Positions 38,811 through 47,559 are shown, numbered from the stretch's first letter. The stretch: 64,000 bases of DNA from CAVURS01 sp963795385 (GCA_963795385.1 CAWCHK010000011.1:71566-135565); one strand, 5' to 3'. Notes: a model not told the origin generated them from the letters alone. Translations and numbers: made by a program.

Positions 38811-38880
38811 GGGATCGGCCGGGATCAGCGGGATCAGCACGGGATCAGCGGGGATCAGCCGGTGGCAGGCGGTGGCAGGC
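38811..38880. repeat. GGGATCAGC repeats and a 10-bp duplication in an intergenic gap
   Basis: GGGATCAGC occurs at 38821, 38830, 38841 and 38851 with a variant GGGATCGGC at 38811, then GGTGGCAGGC twice in tandem (38861, 38871). They fill the 120-bp gap between ribA end and the next gene start on the same strand. No stable hairpin stands out. The pattern resembles a small variable-number repeat. Confidence 0.8.
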
Positions 38881-38908
38881 GGTACGGCTCCGCTCCCCGG
38901 GGGAGTCC

Positions 38909-39547
38909 TCAGAGCTCGGGGTCGATGGCGGGCACGAAGTCGCGCAGGGTGTGACCACCGCGCAGGGTCTTGGTCGACAGGTAGCGCGCGTTCCCCTCTG
39001 ACCGGTGCACCTCGGTGGGGACGTCCTGCGCGACCGCGATGCCCAGATCCAGCAGCTGGGCCCGCTTGTCGGGATTGTTGCTGAGCAGCGCGATGGTGCT
39101 CACTCCGAGCGCCCCGAGCATCTGGGCGGCGACGGTGTAGTCGCGCTCGTCCGCGTCGTGCCCGAGCGCGAGGTTCGCGTCGTACGTGTCCAGGCCCTGG
39201 TCTTGCAGGGCGTAGGCGTCGAGCTTGTCGTAGAGGCCGATCCCCCGGCCCTCCTGGCGCAGGTAGAGCAGGTAGCCGCCCGCCTCGGAGATGCGCTCGA
39301 CGGCCTCGCGCAGCTGCGGGCCGCAGTCGCACCGCTCGCTGCCGAGCACGTCGCCGGTGAGGCACTCGCTGTGCGGGCGGACGAGGGGGAGCCGGCCGGG
39401 CTGGCCCAGCCCGATCGCCAGATGCTCGCGCCCGTCGACCAGCCCTCGGAAGGTGATCAGCCGGGCCGGCGTGACGAGGTCCCCGAAGCGCAGGGTCACG
39501 ACGACCTCGCGACGGACCCGAGCGGGTGGAATCTGCCTGCTGCTCAT
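38909..39547 (-). CDS. ribA: GTP cyclohydrolase II
   Basis: The 212-residue enzyme opens the purine ring of GTP to 2,5-diamino-6-ribosylamino-pyrimidinone phosphate. All family motifs are present: VRPHSECLTGDVLGSERCDC with zinc Cys62, Cys73 and Cys75, YLRQEGRGIGL, YDANLALGHDADERDYTVAA, and LLSNNPDKRAQL. It is the stand-alone type with no RibB domain. Its ATG overlaps the RibD-like gene stop (ATGA). None of the other riboflavin genes are nearby; instead it is clustered with an atypical pterin-synthase-like gene, a glycosyltransferase and a membrane protein, suggesting a special pathway. Confidence 0.93.
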   Translation of the reverse strand: MSSRQIPPARVRREVVVTLRFGDLVTPARLITFRGLVDGREHLAIGLGQPGRLPLVRPHSECLTGDVLGSERCDCGPQLREAVERISEAGGYLLYLRQEGRGIGLYDKLDAYALQDQGLDTYDANLALGHDADERDYTVAAQMLGALGVSTIALLSNNPDKRAQLLDLGIAVAQDVPTEVHRSEGNARYLSTKTLRGGHTLRDFVPAIDPEL

Positions 39548-40236
39548 ACGTTTCCGTACCGCGTCGAGAGGGCGTAGCGCAACAGGACGACGTCGCCGAT
39601 GTGGTGCACCTCGGCCAGGGTGGCGCGGCGCTGCGCGGTCCACGGGAAGTCGCCGGGCTGCACGAACCGGCTGGCCCGCGGGTCGCCGACGAAGAGCGGT
39701 GCGACGACCAGGTCCAGCTGGTCGGCCAGGCCGCCGGTCAGGAACTGCGTGTTGACCGTGCCGCCGCCCTCGACCATCAGCCGGTTGACGCCTCGCGCCG
39801 AGAGGTCCTCGACGACCCGCTCGAGGTCGACGTCGGGCCCGGCGGCGACGACGGTGGCGCGCGCGCCGAGGCGGCGCTGCAGTCCGGGCGCGACCGCGCT
39901 CGGGCAGTAGACCAGCTTGTCGCCGTCGCCGGTCGCGAAGCACTGTGCGCCGGGGTCCAGCCGGCCGGACCGGGTCAGCGTGACCTTCGTCGGCGAGGCA
40001 CCCAGGCCCCGAGCCCGCCGGTCCGCGCGCCGGCGGGATGACCGGATCTCGAGCCTCGGGTCGTCGTTGCGGATCGTGGTGGCCCCCACCAGGATCGCGT
40101 CGCACCCGGCGCGCACCCCGTCGACGCGGTCGAAGTCGGCGTCGTTGGACAGGGCCAGCCGCCGTACGCCGGGGTCGTCGAGGTAGCCGTCGAGGGACAT
40201 GCCGCAGCTCAGCACGGTGTAGGGGCGGTCAGCCAT
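39544..40236 (-). CDS. RibD C-terminal-domain (dihydrofolate-reductase-like) reductase
   Basis: A 230-residue reductase: VLSCGMSLDGYLDD, AILVGATTIRNDDP, RARGLGASPTKVTLTRSG, and the NADPH loop LMVEGGGTVNTQFLTGGLAD then LVVAPLFVGD. This is the RibD reductase fold acting on ribosylamino-pyrimidines, without the deaminase domain. Coupled to ribA by a 4-bp overlap, it probably reduces the cyclohydrolase product or its derivative, giving the ribityl form. It overlaps the upstream membrane protein gene by 8 bp. Confidence 0.9.
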   Translation of the reverse strand: MADRPYTVLSCGMSLDGYLDDPGVRRLALSNDADFDRVDGVRAGCDAILVGATTIRNDDPRLEIRSSRRRADRRARGLGASPTKVTLTRSGRLDPGAQCFATGDGDKLVYCPSAVAPGLQRRLGARATVVAAGPDVDLERVVEDLSARGVNRLMVEGGGTVNTQFLTGGLADQLDLVVAPLFVGDPRASRFVQPGDFPWTAQRRATLAEVHHIGDVVLLRYALSTRYGNV

Positions 40237-41320
40237 GCGCGCTCACTCCCGCTCCGAGCCTCGGTTCCGGTAGTCGCCCCGATCCTGCCCCAGCTCCCGC
40301 TCCGGCACCCGCCAGAACTGCGGTGGGCCGGTCGGCGACCGGCGCCGTAGGTGCCGCAGGTGCCGCGTCCTGCGCCGACGACGGCCGGCGACGCCACGAG
40401 CGGAAGAGGATGACTGCGCCGGGCAGCGTCGCCACGAGGCTCAGGACGCCGTAGACCGTGGCGGTCGCGACGCCCTGGGTCGCCCCGAGCCCGGCGGCCG
40501 CGAAGGCCCACGCCGCCACGCCCTCGCGCGGGCCCCAGCCGCCGATGCTGGACGGCACGGTCATGGCGAGAAGGACGAGCATGCCCAAGGGGATCAGGCT
40601 GCGGATCGAGGCCGACGAGCCCTCCGCGCGGGCCGCGACCAGGAACACCCCCAGATGACCGGCGACCACGACCGCCGAGGCCGCGAACACCGCCGGCCAG
40701 GTCCGCTTGGTCAGCAGGCTCCGGCGTACGTCGTCGCGCACCGTGCGGGCCAGCCGGGCCGGCCACGACCGCCCGCGCGAGGGCAGCGCGACGACGACCA
40801 GCGTCAGCATCACGCCGACCGCGACGACCGCGCCCGCGACCGCCGCGAGGGCCGGCCGGACGGGGGACGGCAGGACGACCAGCGTCACGATCGCCAGGAC
40901 CACCTGGACCGCCTGACCGGCCGCCCGGTCCCACACCACGGTGCGCAGGCCGGCCGGGACGTCGCGCGCCGAGGCGCCTTGGCGGACGCCCCGGTGGACG
41001 TCGCCGAGGACGCCACCCGGCAGCGTGCCGTTGAGGAACTGCGACCGGTAGTACGACGAGATCGCACTCGCCAGCGGGATCTCCAGGCCCAGCCCGCGGG
41101 CGATCAGCCGCCACCGCCAGGCCGAGACGACGGTGGTGACGGCCGTGATGGCCAGCGCGGCCGCGATCGAGACGGCATCGACCCGGCGGAGCCCGTCGAC
41201 GAACGGCCCGGCTCCGAGCCGCGTGACGAGGACGGCCAGCACCGCCGCGCCGCCCCCCAGGCGTCCCCACTGCCAGAGGCGCCGCCGCGTCCCGGGCTCG
41301 ATCCCGTCCCACCAGCTCAT
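40229..41320 (-). CDS. UPF0104/lysylphosphatidylglycerol synthase TM-region family protein
   Basis: A 363-residue membrane protein with about eight hydrophobic segments and the family pattern LPGGVLGDVHRGVR and MTVPSSIGGWGPREGVAAWAF, as in AglD/MprF-type flippase-like domains without the synthase part. A C-terminal cytosolic tail is alanine- and glycine-rich (AGAGAGAGAG). ATG 41320 starts MSWWDGIEPGTRRRL. In this cluster it may move a lipid-linked or glycosylated product across the membrane; this is inference. Confidence 0.85.
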   Translation of the reverse strand: MSWWDGIEPGTRRRLWQWGRLGGGAAVLAVLVTRLGAGPFVDGLRRVDAVSIAAALAITAVTTVVSAWRWRLIARGLGLEIPLASAISSYYRSQFLNGTLPGGVLGDVHRGVRQGASARDVPAGLRTVVWDRAAGQAVQVVLAIVTLVVLPSPVRPALAAVAGAVVAVGVMLTLVVVALPSRGRSWPARLARTVRDDVRRSLLTKRTWPAVFAASAVVVAGHLGVFLVAARAEGSSASIRSLIPLGMLVLLAMTVPSSIGGWGPREGVAAWAFAAAGLGATQGVATATVYGVLSLVATLPGAVILFRSWRRRPSSAQDAAPAAPTAPVADRPTAVLAGAGAGAGAGSGRLPEPRLGAGVSAHG

Positions 41321-41373
41321 ACCAGGGGTACGCGCGCAGGCTCCAGCCGGTTCACCCGGCCCTCCGGCCGAGC

Positions 41374-42447
41374 TCAGGGGTGCGCGCATGCCGTCGCCAG
41401 GCCGGTCACCGCCCCCGACACGACGGCGACGGTCTGCTGCCATCCGCCGAGGTGGTCGCGACGGCTCCGGGCCGCCGACCGCAGCTCCTCGCGCCGGGCG
41501 CCGTCGTCCAGCCAGGTCGCGATGGCCGCGGCCAGGGCGGCGGGGTCGTCGGGCGGGACCAGCGCTCCGGGAGACCGACCGTTGGCGGCCACGCCCAGCG
41601 CCTCCGGGACGCCGCCGACCGCCGTCGCGATCACGGGTAGGCCGCGGGCCAGCGCCTCGGTGACGACCATGCCGTAGCTCTCCTGGCGCGATGCGAGCAG
41701 GACCACGTCGGCCCCGGCGTAGGCGCGGTCCAGGGCCGCACCGGCGAGCGGGCCGGCGAAGCGCACCCGGTCGGCGATCCCGGCGGCGGCCAGCGCGCGG
41801 CGTTGCTCGGCGACGAAGCCCGGCTCGCGATCCAGCGCGCCGGCGCACACGCAGGACCAGGGTGTGGCCGTGAGGCCGGCCAGGCGCGCGAGGGCGGCGA
41901 CGAGGAGGTCGTGCCCCTTCAGCCGGCTGACCGCGGCCACGCAGAGCAGGGCGCCACCGCCGGCCGTGCCCGGGGCCAGCTCGGCCGGCGCGGCACCGGG
42001 CGGCGCGACCAGCACCGAGCCCGCGGCGAGTCCCTGCACCCGCTCCAGCTCCCCGGCGGTCACGTGGCTGGTCGCGACGACCAGCCGCGCGGCGTGCAGG
42101 ACGGCTGCGGGTGGGCCGCCAGGCGGTCCGGACATGTGCACGAGCGCCACCTGTCGCAGCCGGTCCGCGTGGCCGAGCAGCGCGGCCGCGGCGGCCGTGC
42201 CGAGCAGCCCGTCGACCAGGACGACCCGGCCGTCCGCGATGCTCGTGAGGGCGGCCTCGACGGAGCGCGCGACGTCGGGCCCGGCATCCGGCCAGGCGTT
42301 CGGCACCTCGTGCACGACGACGCTCCAGCCGAGCCCGGCCAGGCCGGCGACCAGCTCGGCGTCGTAGCGGTTGCCGCCGCTGGCCCGGAGCGGGTCGCCG
42401 TAGCCTGCCGGGAGGAGCAGGTGGACGACCCGTGCGCTGTCGGTCAC
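41374..42447 (-). CDS. Glycosyltransferase family 4-type (GT-B)
   Basis: The 357-residue GT-B enzyme has an N-terminal acceptor domain (LLLPAGYGDPLRASGGNRYD) and a C-terminal nucleotide-sugar domain (LLCVAAVSRLKGHDLLVAAL, VRFAGPLAGAALDRAYAGAD) ending in the retaining-type EX7E motif ESYGMVVTEALARGLPVIAT. It overlaps the pterin-synthase-like stop by four bases. Sugar donor and acceptor are unknown; the context suggests glycosylation of a GTP-derived metabolite or a lipid carrier. Confidence 0.9.
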   Translation of the reverse strand: MTDSARVVHLLLPAGYGDPLRASGGNRYDAELVAGLAGLGWSVVVHEVPNAWPDAGPDVARSVEAALTSIADGRVVLVDGLLGTAAAAALLGHADRLRQVALVHMSGPPGGPPAAVLHAARLVVATSHVTAGELERVQGLAAGSVLVAPPGAAPAELAPGTAGGGALLCVAAVSRLKGHDLLVAALARLAGLTATPWSCVCAGALDREPGFVAEQRRALAAAGIADRVRFAGPLAGAALDRAYAGADVVLLASRQESYGMVVTEALARGLPVIATAVGGVPEALGVAANGRSPGALVPPDDPAALAAAIATWLDDGARREELRSAARSRRDHLGGWQQTVAVVSGAVTGLATACAHP

Positions 42448-42842
42448 AGGGCGCGCTCGTACGCCGCCCAGGCGACGTGTGACTCGTGCAGGGTGACGAC
42501 GATCCCGGCCAGCTCCCGGGCCGCGTCGCCGAGGTCGCCGGCGTGCACGCGGTCGGCCAGCCGGTCGGCGATCGTGCGGGCCAGCAGCTCCGTCGTGGTG
42601 TTCACCCCCGCGAACTCCGGCACGTCGTCGAGGTTGCGGTAGTTGAGGTCGGTGAGGATCGCGTGCAGCTGCTCGGTGGCCCGGCCGATGTCCACGACGA
42701 TGCCGTCGGAGTCCACCGCCTCACCTCTGAACGTCGCGTCGACGAGGTAGGTCGCACCGTGCAGCCGCTGGGCCGGACCGAACACCTCGCCGCGCAGGCT
42801 GTGCGCGATCATCACGGACTCGCGCACCGTCACGCTGAACAT
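42444..42842 (-). CDS. 6-pyruvoyl-tetrahydropterin synthase/QueD-like protein, atypical active site
   Basis: A 132-residue T-fold protein: MFSVTVRESVMIAHSLRGEV, RLHGATYLVDATF, VVDIGRATEQLHAILTDLNY, NLDDVPEF, NTTTELLARTIADRL and LHESHVAWAAYE. His14 and His28 match zinc ligands, but the third, normally the second His of HGH, is Ala30, and the catalytic Cys of the CxxxHGH segment is absent. It may thus bind a pterin-like molecule without classic catalysis, or catalyse something new. A GTG at 42851 would add three residues and give a 4-bp overlap with the upstream dehydrogenase. Confidence 0.82.
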   Translation of the reverse strand: MFSVTVRESVMIAHSLRGEVFGPAQRLHGATYLVDATFRGEAVDSDGIVVDIGRATEQLHAILTDLNYRNLDDVPEFAGVNTTTELLARTIADRLADRVHAGDLGDAARELAGIVVTLHESHVAWAAYERAL

Positions 42843-42847
42843 GCGAC

Positions 42848-43822
42848 TCACTCCTCGTCGTAGCTGATGGTGTGGCACAGGCCGTCCATCGAGGTGACCC
42901 GGGCCATCGTCGCGGGCAGGTCGGCGAACGGCGAGGACCCGGTCAGCAGAGCATCGAAGGCGTTGTCGCGCAACAGCTCCAGCGCCAGCGCGAGCCGGTC
43001 CTGAGTGGTCCGGCGGATTCGGCGGGCCGGCGCCACCGCCCCCACCTGGCTGGCCCGGATGGTGAGCCGGCGCTGGTGGAACGCCTCGCCCAACGACAGG
43101 GTGACCGGCGCGTCGCCGTACCAGCTGAGGTCGACCACGGTGGCGTCAGGAGCGAGCAGGTCGAGCGAGAGCTGCAGGCCGGCCGCACTGGCGCTGGCGT
43201 GGAAGACCAGGTCGAGCTCGCGGGGCGCGTCCTCGGGCCGGGCGAACCCGGTCCCGAGCCGGGGGGCCAGCCCGGCCCGGGCCGGGTTCGGGTCCACGAG
43301 GGTCACGGACACTCCCGGGATCTGGGCGAGCAGCCGCCCGACCGACGCGCCGACCATCCCCGCGCCGACGACCGCGACCCGGTCGCCGACCAGAGGAGCG
43401 CTGTCCCACAACGCATTCACGGCCGTCTCCACCGTGCCGGCCAGGACCGCCCGCCGGGCGGGTACACCGTCGGGGACCACCGTGACCGCCGAGGCGGGCA
43501 CGACGTAGCGCGACTGGTGGGGGTAGAGGCAGAAGACTGTGCGCCCCAGCAGACCGGGCGGCCCGGACTCGACCACACCGACGTTGAGGTAGCCGTACTT
43601 CACCGGTCCGGGGAAGTCGCCCTCCTGGTGGGGCGCCCTCATCGCCTGGCGTTGGCTCTCCGGGACGCCGCCGCGGAAGACGAGGGCCTCCGTGCCACGA
43701 CTGATGCCCGAGAAGACCGTGCGGACAACGACATCCGCCGGGCCGGGGTCGGCGAGGCCGGCCGGGCGAAGCTCGCCCTCGCCCGGCGCCCGGACCCAGA
43801 AGGCGCGCGCGTTCACCGCCAC
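42848..43822 (-). CDS. Medium-chain dehydrogenase (zinc-alcohol-dehydrogenase-like)
   Basis: A 324-residue MDR protein. The N-terminal domain has TVFSGISRGTEALVFRGG and FPGPVKYGYLNVGVVESG where typical enzymes have CGTD and GHExxG, so the catalytic zinc is probably absent. The Rossmann part is DRVAVVGAGMVGASVGRLLA with VTLVDPNPARAG, NAD(P)-binding. It ends DGLCHTISYDEE. It is first in a run of overlapping genes through the pterin-synthase-like protein and glycosyltransferase, and divergent from the CDP-alcohol phosphotransferase fusion. It probably oxidises or reduces an intermediate of this cluster. Confidence 0.88.
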   Translation of the reverse strand: MAVNARAFWVRAPGEGELRPAGLADPGPADVVVRTVFSGISRGTEALVFRGGVPESQRQAMRAPHQEGDFPGPVKYGYLNVGVVESGPPGLLGRTVFCLYPHQSRYVVPASAVTVVPDGVPARRAVLAGTVETAVNALWDSAPLVGDRVAVVGAGMVGASVGRLLAQIPGVSVTLVDPNPARAGLAPRLGTGFARPEDAPRELDLVFHASASAAGLQLSLDLLAPDATVVDLSWYGDAPVTLSLGEAFHQRRLTIRASQVGAVAPARRIRRTTQDRLALALELLRDNAFDALLTGSSPFADLPATMARVTSMDGLCHTISYDEE

Positions 43823-43875
43823 AGTGGGGTGCCCTCCTCCTCGGTGAACGCCGGCCGCCGCCAGGGCGTAGGACG

Positions 43876-46227
43876 ATGTATACCCCCAGGTTCGGAGGCA
43901 TGGTGCGATCCGTTCGGGCGCGTTTGCTCCCAGGTCTCGTCGGTGCGACGGCTGTGCTCGTCGCGCTCGAGGTCACCGTCGGCCTGGGACCGGCCGGTTG
44001 GGCGGCAGGCGTGGCGTGCGACGCGGCGATCCTGGGCCTCTTCGGTCGAGCCCTCGCGCGCTCGGGTCCGCTGCAGGCCCGGCCGGCGGACCAGGTCACC
44101 TTGGCCCGGTCCGCCCTCGTCGGCGGCGTCGCAGCGCTCGTCGCGGACTCCTTCTCGAGACCGGTCGACGTGACCGTCCTGGTCGGGCTGGCCGCGGTGG
44201 CCCTGGTCCTGGACGGCGTGGACGGCTGGCTGGCCCGGCGTACCCGCACGGTCTCCGCGCTCGGCGCGCGCTTCGACCTGGAGGTCGACGCGCTCCTGAT
44301 CCTGACCCTCAGCGGGTACGCCGCCCGGAGCCTGGGCGCGTGGGTGCTGCTCATCGGGGCGGCGCGCTACCTGCTGCTCGTCGCCGGGTGGATCTGGCCG
44401 TGGCTCCGGCAGCCGACGCCCCCGCGCTACTGGGCCAAGGTCGTCGCCGCGACCCAGGGCGTGGTCCTGACCGTGGTGGCCGCCGGCGTCCTGGCCCACC
44501 GGGTCGAGCTGGTCGTGACCGCGGCGGCGCTCCTGCTGCTGGCCGAGTCGTTCGGGCACCAGGTGGTGTGGCTCGCGCGGGCGCGGTTCCCGCGGCACGA
44601 CCCGGTGGCTCAGGGCCTCACCGTCGCAGCGGTGGCGCTGGTCTGGCTGGCCCTGGCCTGGCCGGACCGGCTGGAGCGGCTCACGCCCGCAACCTTCGTC
44701 CAGATCCCGGTCGAGGGTCTGGTCCTCGTGGCGGCCGCGCTGCTGCTGCCGGCCCGGGCGCGGCAGGTGGTGGCCGCGCTGGCCGGTGCGGCACTGGGGA
44801 TCCTCGTGCTCTTGAAGGCTCTCGACATGGGCTACTACGCCGAGCTGGACCGGCCCTTCAACCCGGTGATCGAGTGGAGCAGCCTCGGCCCAGCGGTCGG
44901 CGTGCTGCGCGACTCGGTGGGATCCGCGCGCGCGTACTCCGAGGTCGGCGGCGCGGTGCTGCTCGCCGTCGCCGTCGTCGCCCTGCTGTCGTTTGCGACG
45001 CTGCGGGTCGCCCGGCTGGGAGCCACCCACCGGCGCAGCTCGATCCGGGCCTTGGGCGCGCTGGCCCTGGTGTGGGCCGCGAGCGCGACGATCGGGATCG
45101 ACGTCGCACCGCACACCCCCGTCGCGTCGGGATCCACGACCGGCTTCGCCGCGACCGAGGTTCGCAACATCGCTGCGGCGTCACGTGATCGGGCGGCGTT
45201 CCCGGTGCAGCTCGCGTCCCCTGACCCCCACCGGCAGACGGCCACGGCGAACCTGCTGACCGGCCTGCGCGGCAAGGACGTCATCGTCGCGTTCGTCGAG
45301 AGCTACGGGCAGACCGCCGTCCAGGGGTCGAGCTTCGCACCCGGCGTGGTGTCGGTCCTGGACCGCGGGACGAGGGCCCTCGATGCGGCCGGCTACTCCT
45401 CGCGCAGTGCCTTCCTCACGTCGCCGACCTTCGGCGGCCTGAGCTGGCTGGCCCACTCGACGTTGCAGTCCGGGCTGTGGATCGACAACCAGCAGCGCTA
45501 CAACCAGCTGGTCAAGAGCAACCGCTACACCCTCAGCGACGCGTTCAAGCAGGCCGGCTGGCGGACCGTCGCCGACGACCCGTCGGACGGCGGCCCGTGG
45601 CCGGAGGGCACGTCGTTCTACCACTACGACCACGTCTACAACGCCGTCAACACGGGGTACCAGGGCCCGCGCTTCTCCTACGCGACGATGCCGGATCAGT
45701 TCACGCTCAAGGCCTTTCAGCAGCGCGAGCTCGCTCCCGGCCACGCACCCGTGATGGCCGAGATCGACCTGGTCTCGTCCCACTACCCCTGGACGCCGCT
45801 GCCGCGGCTCGTCGACTGGAACGCCGTCGGGGATGGTTCGATCTACGACCCGATGCCCGCACAGGGGCCGACCGTGGCGCAGCTCTATACGAGCTACGAC
45901 AAGGTGCGGGCGTCGTACGGCCGGTCGATCCAGTACTCGATCCAGTCGCTGGTCTCGTTCGTGCAGAACGCCCACGACGACAACCTGGTCCTCGTCCTGC
46001 TCGGCGACCACCAGCCGGCCCCGAAGGTCAGCGGGGCGGCTGCGACGCATGACGTGCCGATCTCGATCGTCACCCGCGACGCGTCGGTCCTCGACCGCGT
46101 CTCGGCCTGGGACTGGCAGCCCGGCCTGCGGCCCGGTGCGGACGCACCGACCTGGCCGATGGACGCCTTCCGGGACCGCTTCCTCGACACCTTCGCGACC
46201 AGGCCGACCACGCTGGCCGGGAAGTGA
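43876..46227 (+). CDS. CDP-alcohol phosphatidyltransferase fused to a sulfatase/phosphatase-like domain
   Basis: A 783-residue membrane protein. The N-terminal part carries the complete CDP-alcohol motif DxxDGxxARx8Gx3Dx3D: Asp113, Asp116, Gly117, Ala120, Arg121, Gly130, Asp134 and Asp138, within several membrane helices. More helices follow to about residue 405. The rest is an extracellular alkaline-phosphatase-superfamily domain: KDVIVAFVESYGQTAVQGSS, TSPTFGGLSWLAHSTLQSG, LVLVLLGDHQPAPKV. It could transfer an alcohol phosphate from a CDP donor to an acceptor and then modify the product outside. Starts ATG 43876 and ATG 43900 are both possible. It is divergent from the dehydrogenase at 43822, so it likely belongs to the same pathway. 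Confidence 0.88.
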   Translation: MYTPRFGGMVRSVRARLLPGLVGATAVLVALEVTVGLGPAGWAAGVACDAAILGLFGRALARSGPLQARPADQVTLARSALVGGVAALVADSFSRPVDVTVLVGLAAVALVLDGVDGWLARRTRTVSALGARFDLEVDALLILTLSGYAARSLGAWVLLIGAARYLLLVAGWIWPWLRQPTPPRYWAKVVAATQGVVLTVVAAGVLAHRVELVVTAAALLLLAESFGHQVVWLARARFPRHDPVAQGLTVAAVALVWLALAWPDRLERLTPATFVQIPVEGLVLVAAALLLPARARQVVAALAGAALGILVLLKALDMGYYAELDRPFNPVIEWSSLGPAVGVLRDSVGSARAYSEVGGAVLLAVAVVALLSFATLRVARLGATHRRSSIRALGALALVWAASATIGIDVAPHTPVASGSTTGFAATEVRNIAAASRDRAAFPVQLASPDPHRQTATANLLTGLRGKDVIVAFVESYGQTAVQGSSFAPGVVSVLDRGTRALDAAGYSSRSAFLTSPTFGGLSWLAHSTLQSGLWIDNQQRYNQLVKSNRYTLSDAFKQAGWRTVADDPSDGGPWPEGTSFYHYDHVYNAVNTGYQGPRFSYATMPDQFTLKAFQQRELAPGHAPVMAEIDLVSSHYPWTPLPRLVDWNAVGDGSIYDPMPAQGPTVAQLYTSYDKVRASYGRSIQYSIQSLVSFVQNAHDDNLVLVLLGDHQPAPKVSGAAATHDVPISIVTRDASVLDRVSAWDWQPGLRPGADAPTWPMDAFRDRFLDTFATRPTTLAGK

Positions 46228-46236
46228 CGGCGAGAT

Positions 46237-47559
46237 CTACGCCCGCTCCGACGACACCGACTCCTCAGGCGTCAGGGACAGCACCGGCTCGCCGGTCGCG
46301 GCCAGCTGCTCGATCAGCCGCGACCCCGTGCCCGGGGCGTCGCTCGCCGCGATGTCGGCGGCGATCCGCCCGGCCGCGGCCCGATAGGCCGGGTCGTCGA
46401 GCACCTCGCGCAGGCCGGCGCGAATCGAGGCCGCCGACGGCCTCGCCTCCCGGACCCGCACGCCGGCACCGGACCAGGCCACGCGCGCGGCGACCTCCGG
46501 CTTGTCCTCGGTCGCACCCGACACGACGATCGGCACTCCGTGGGACAGCGCGAGCTGCACGCCGCCGTACCCGCCGTTGGTGATGTACGCCGAGACGTGC
46601 GGCATCAGGGTCGTGAAGGGCACGTACGACTCCAGCCGGACGTTGCCCGGCAGCGGCCCGAGGCGCGGCGACCCGCCTCCGGTCGTGGCGATCACGAGGA
46701 CGTCCTCGCCCGCGAGCGCCTCGAAGGCCGGGGCGAAGAGCAGGTCGTCCTCGTTGCGGACCGTGCCCTGGGTCACCAGCACCACCGGCCGGCCCTCCTG
46801 GAGCTCGGGCCACCAGGCCGGCGGCGTGAAGTCGGCCGGTGGCTCCGGCAGCAGCGGCCCGATGAAGTGCAGCTGCGCAGGGATGTCCGAGCGCGGGTAC
46901 TCGAAGGATCGCGTGCAGTCCTGCAGGTAGAGGTAGGGCGAGAGGAACGAGTCCAGGACCGCCTGCCCCCGGCGCGGCAGCCCGACCCGCTCGCGGGCGT
47001 CGTCGAGGTGCTGGTTGACGGAGCGGAACAGCACCTTGCGGTGGACGGCGTTCATCGCGGCGTTGCGCAGCCGGCCGGCCGGCCCGGACTTGGGCATGAG
47101 GGCCGGCCCGAAGGGTGCCGTGTCGCGGCTGTAGAGGCCGTACATCGTGGTGGCGATGTTGGCGCTCGGAGGGCCGCCCCGCTCCGCCAGCCAGCGGTCG
47201 GCGATGACCAGCCCGTTGGCGACGACGACGTCCGCGTCGAACGTCTCGAGGATCCGCTCGAGGTCAGCGAGCGTGTCCGGGGCGGCGTCGATGAACAGGT
47301 GCCGGAACGCCGTACGGACCTGGTCGAGCCCGGTCAGGTCGCGCAGCTGCGGGACCTGGTCGTGAGGGTTGACCAGGCTCCAGTCGGCCCGGTGGGTGAT
47401 GGGGGCGTGCCGGGCCCCGGTGGCTTCGACGGCCGGGGCGAACCCGGCGCCGGTGTACCAGACGACCTCGTTGCCTCGGTCGACGAGACGGCGGGTGAGC
47501 GTGGCCACGGGGTTCACGTGCCCGGGGACGGGGGTGGTGGCCACGAGGATGCGAGCCAT
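46237..47559 (-). CDS. Macrolide-glycosyltransferase-like GT1 enzyme
   Basis: A 440-residue GT-B enzyme of the MGT/UGT type: ILVATTPVPGHVNPVATLTR at the N-terminus, LHFIGPLLPEPP, VVLVTQGTVRNEDDLLFAPA, ESYVPFTTLMPHVSAYITNG and GYGGVQLALSHGVPIVV (donor-binding His/Gly-rich loop). ATG 47559 follows AGGA and opens with the standard MARIL; the longer in-frame start would add a proline-rich leader. It transfers an NDP-sugar to a small hydrophobic acceptor, often detoxifying an antibiotic. The next upstream genes are a SnoaL-like protein and a divergent TetR regulator, a usual arrangement for inducible detoxification. Confidence 0.9.
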   Translation of the reverse strand: MARILVATTPVPGHVNPVATLTRRLVDRGNEVVWYTGAGFAPAVEATGARHAPITHRADWSLVNPHDQVPQLRDLTGLDQVRTAFRHLFIDAAPDTLADLERILETFDADVVVANGLVIADRWLAERGGPPSANIATTMYGLYSRDTAPFGPALMPKSGPAGRLRNAAMNAVHRKVLFRSVNQHLDDARERVGLPRRGQAVLDSFLSPYLYLQDCTRSFEYPRSDIPAQLHFIGPLLPEPPADFTPPAWWPELQEGRPVVLVTQGTVRNEDDLLFAPAFEALAGEDVLVIATTGGGSPRLGPLPGNVRLESYVPFTTLMPHVSAYITNGGYGGVQLALSHGVPIVVSGATEDKPEVAARVAWSGAGVRVREARPSAASIRAGLREVLDDPAYRAAAGRIAADIAASDAPGTGSRLIEQLAATGEPVLSLTPEESVSSERA

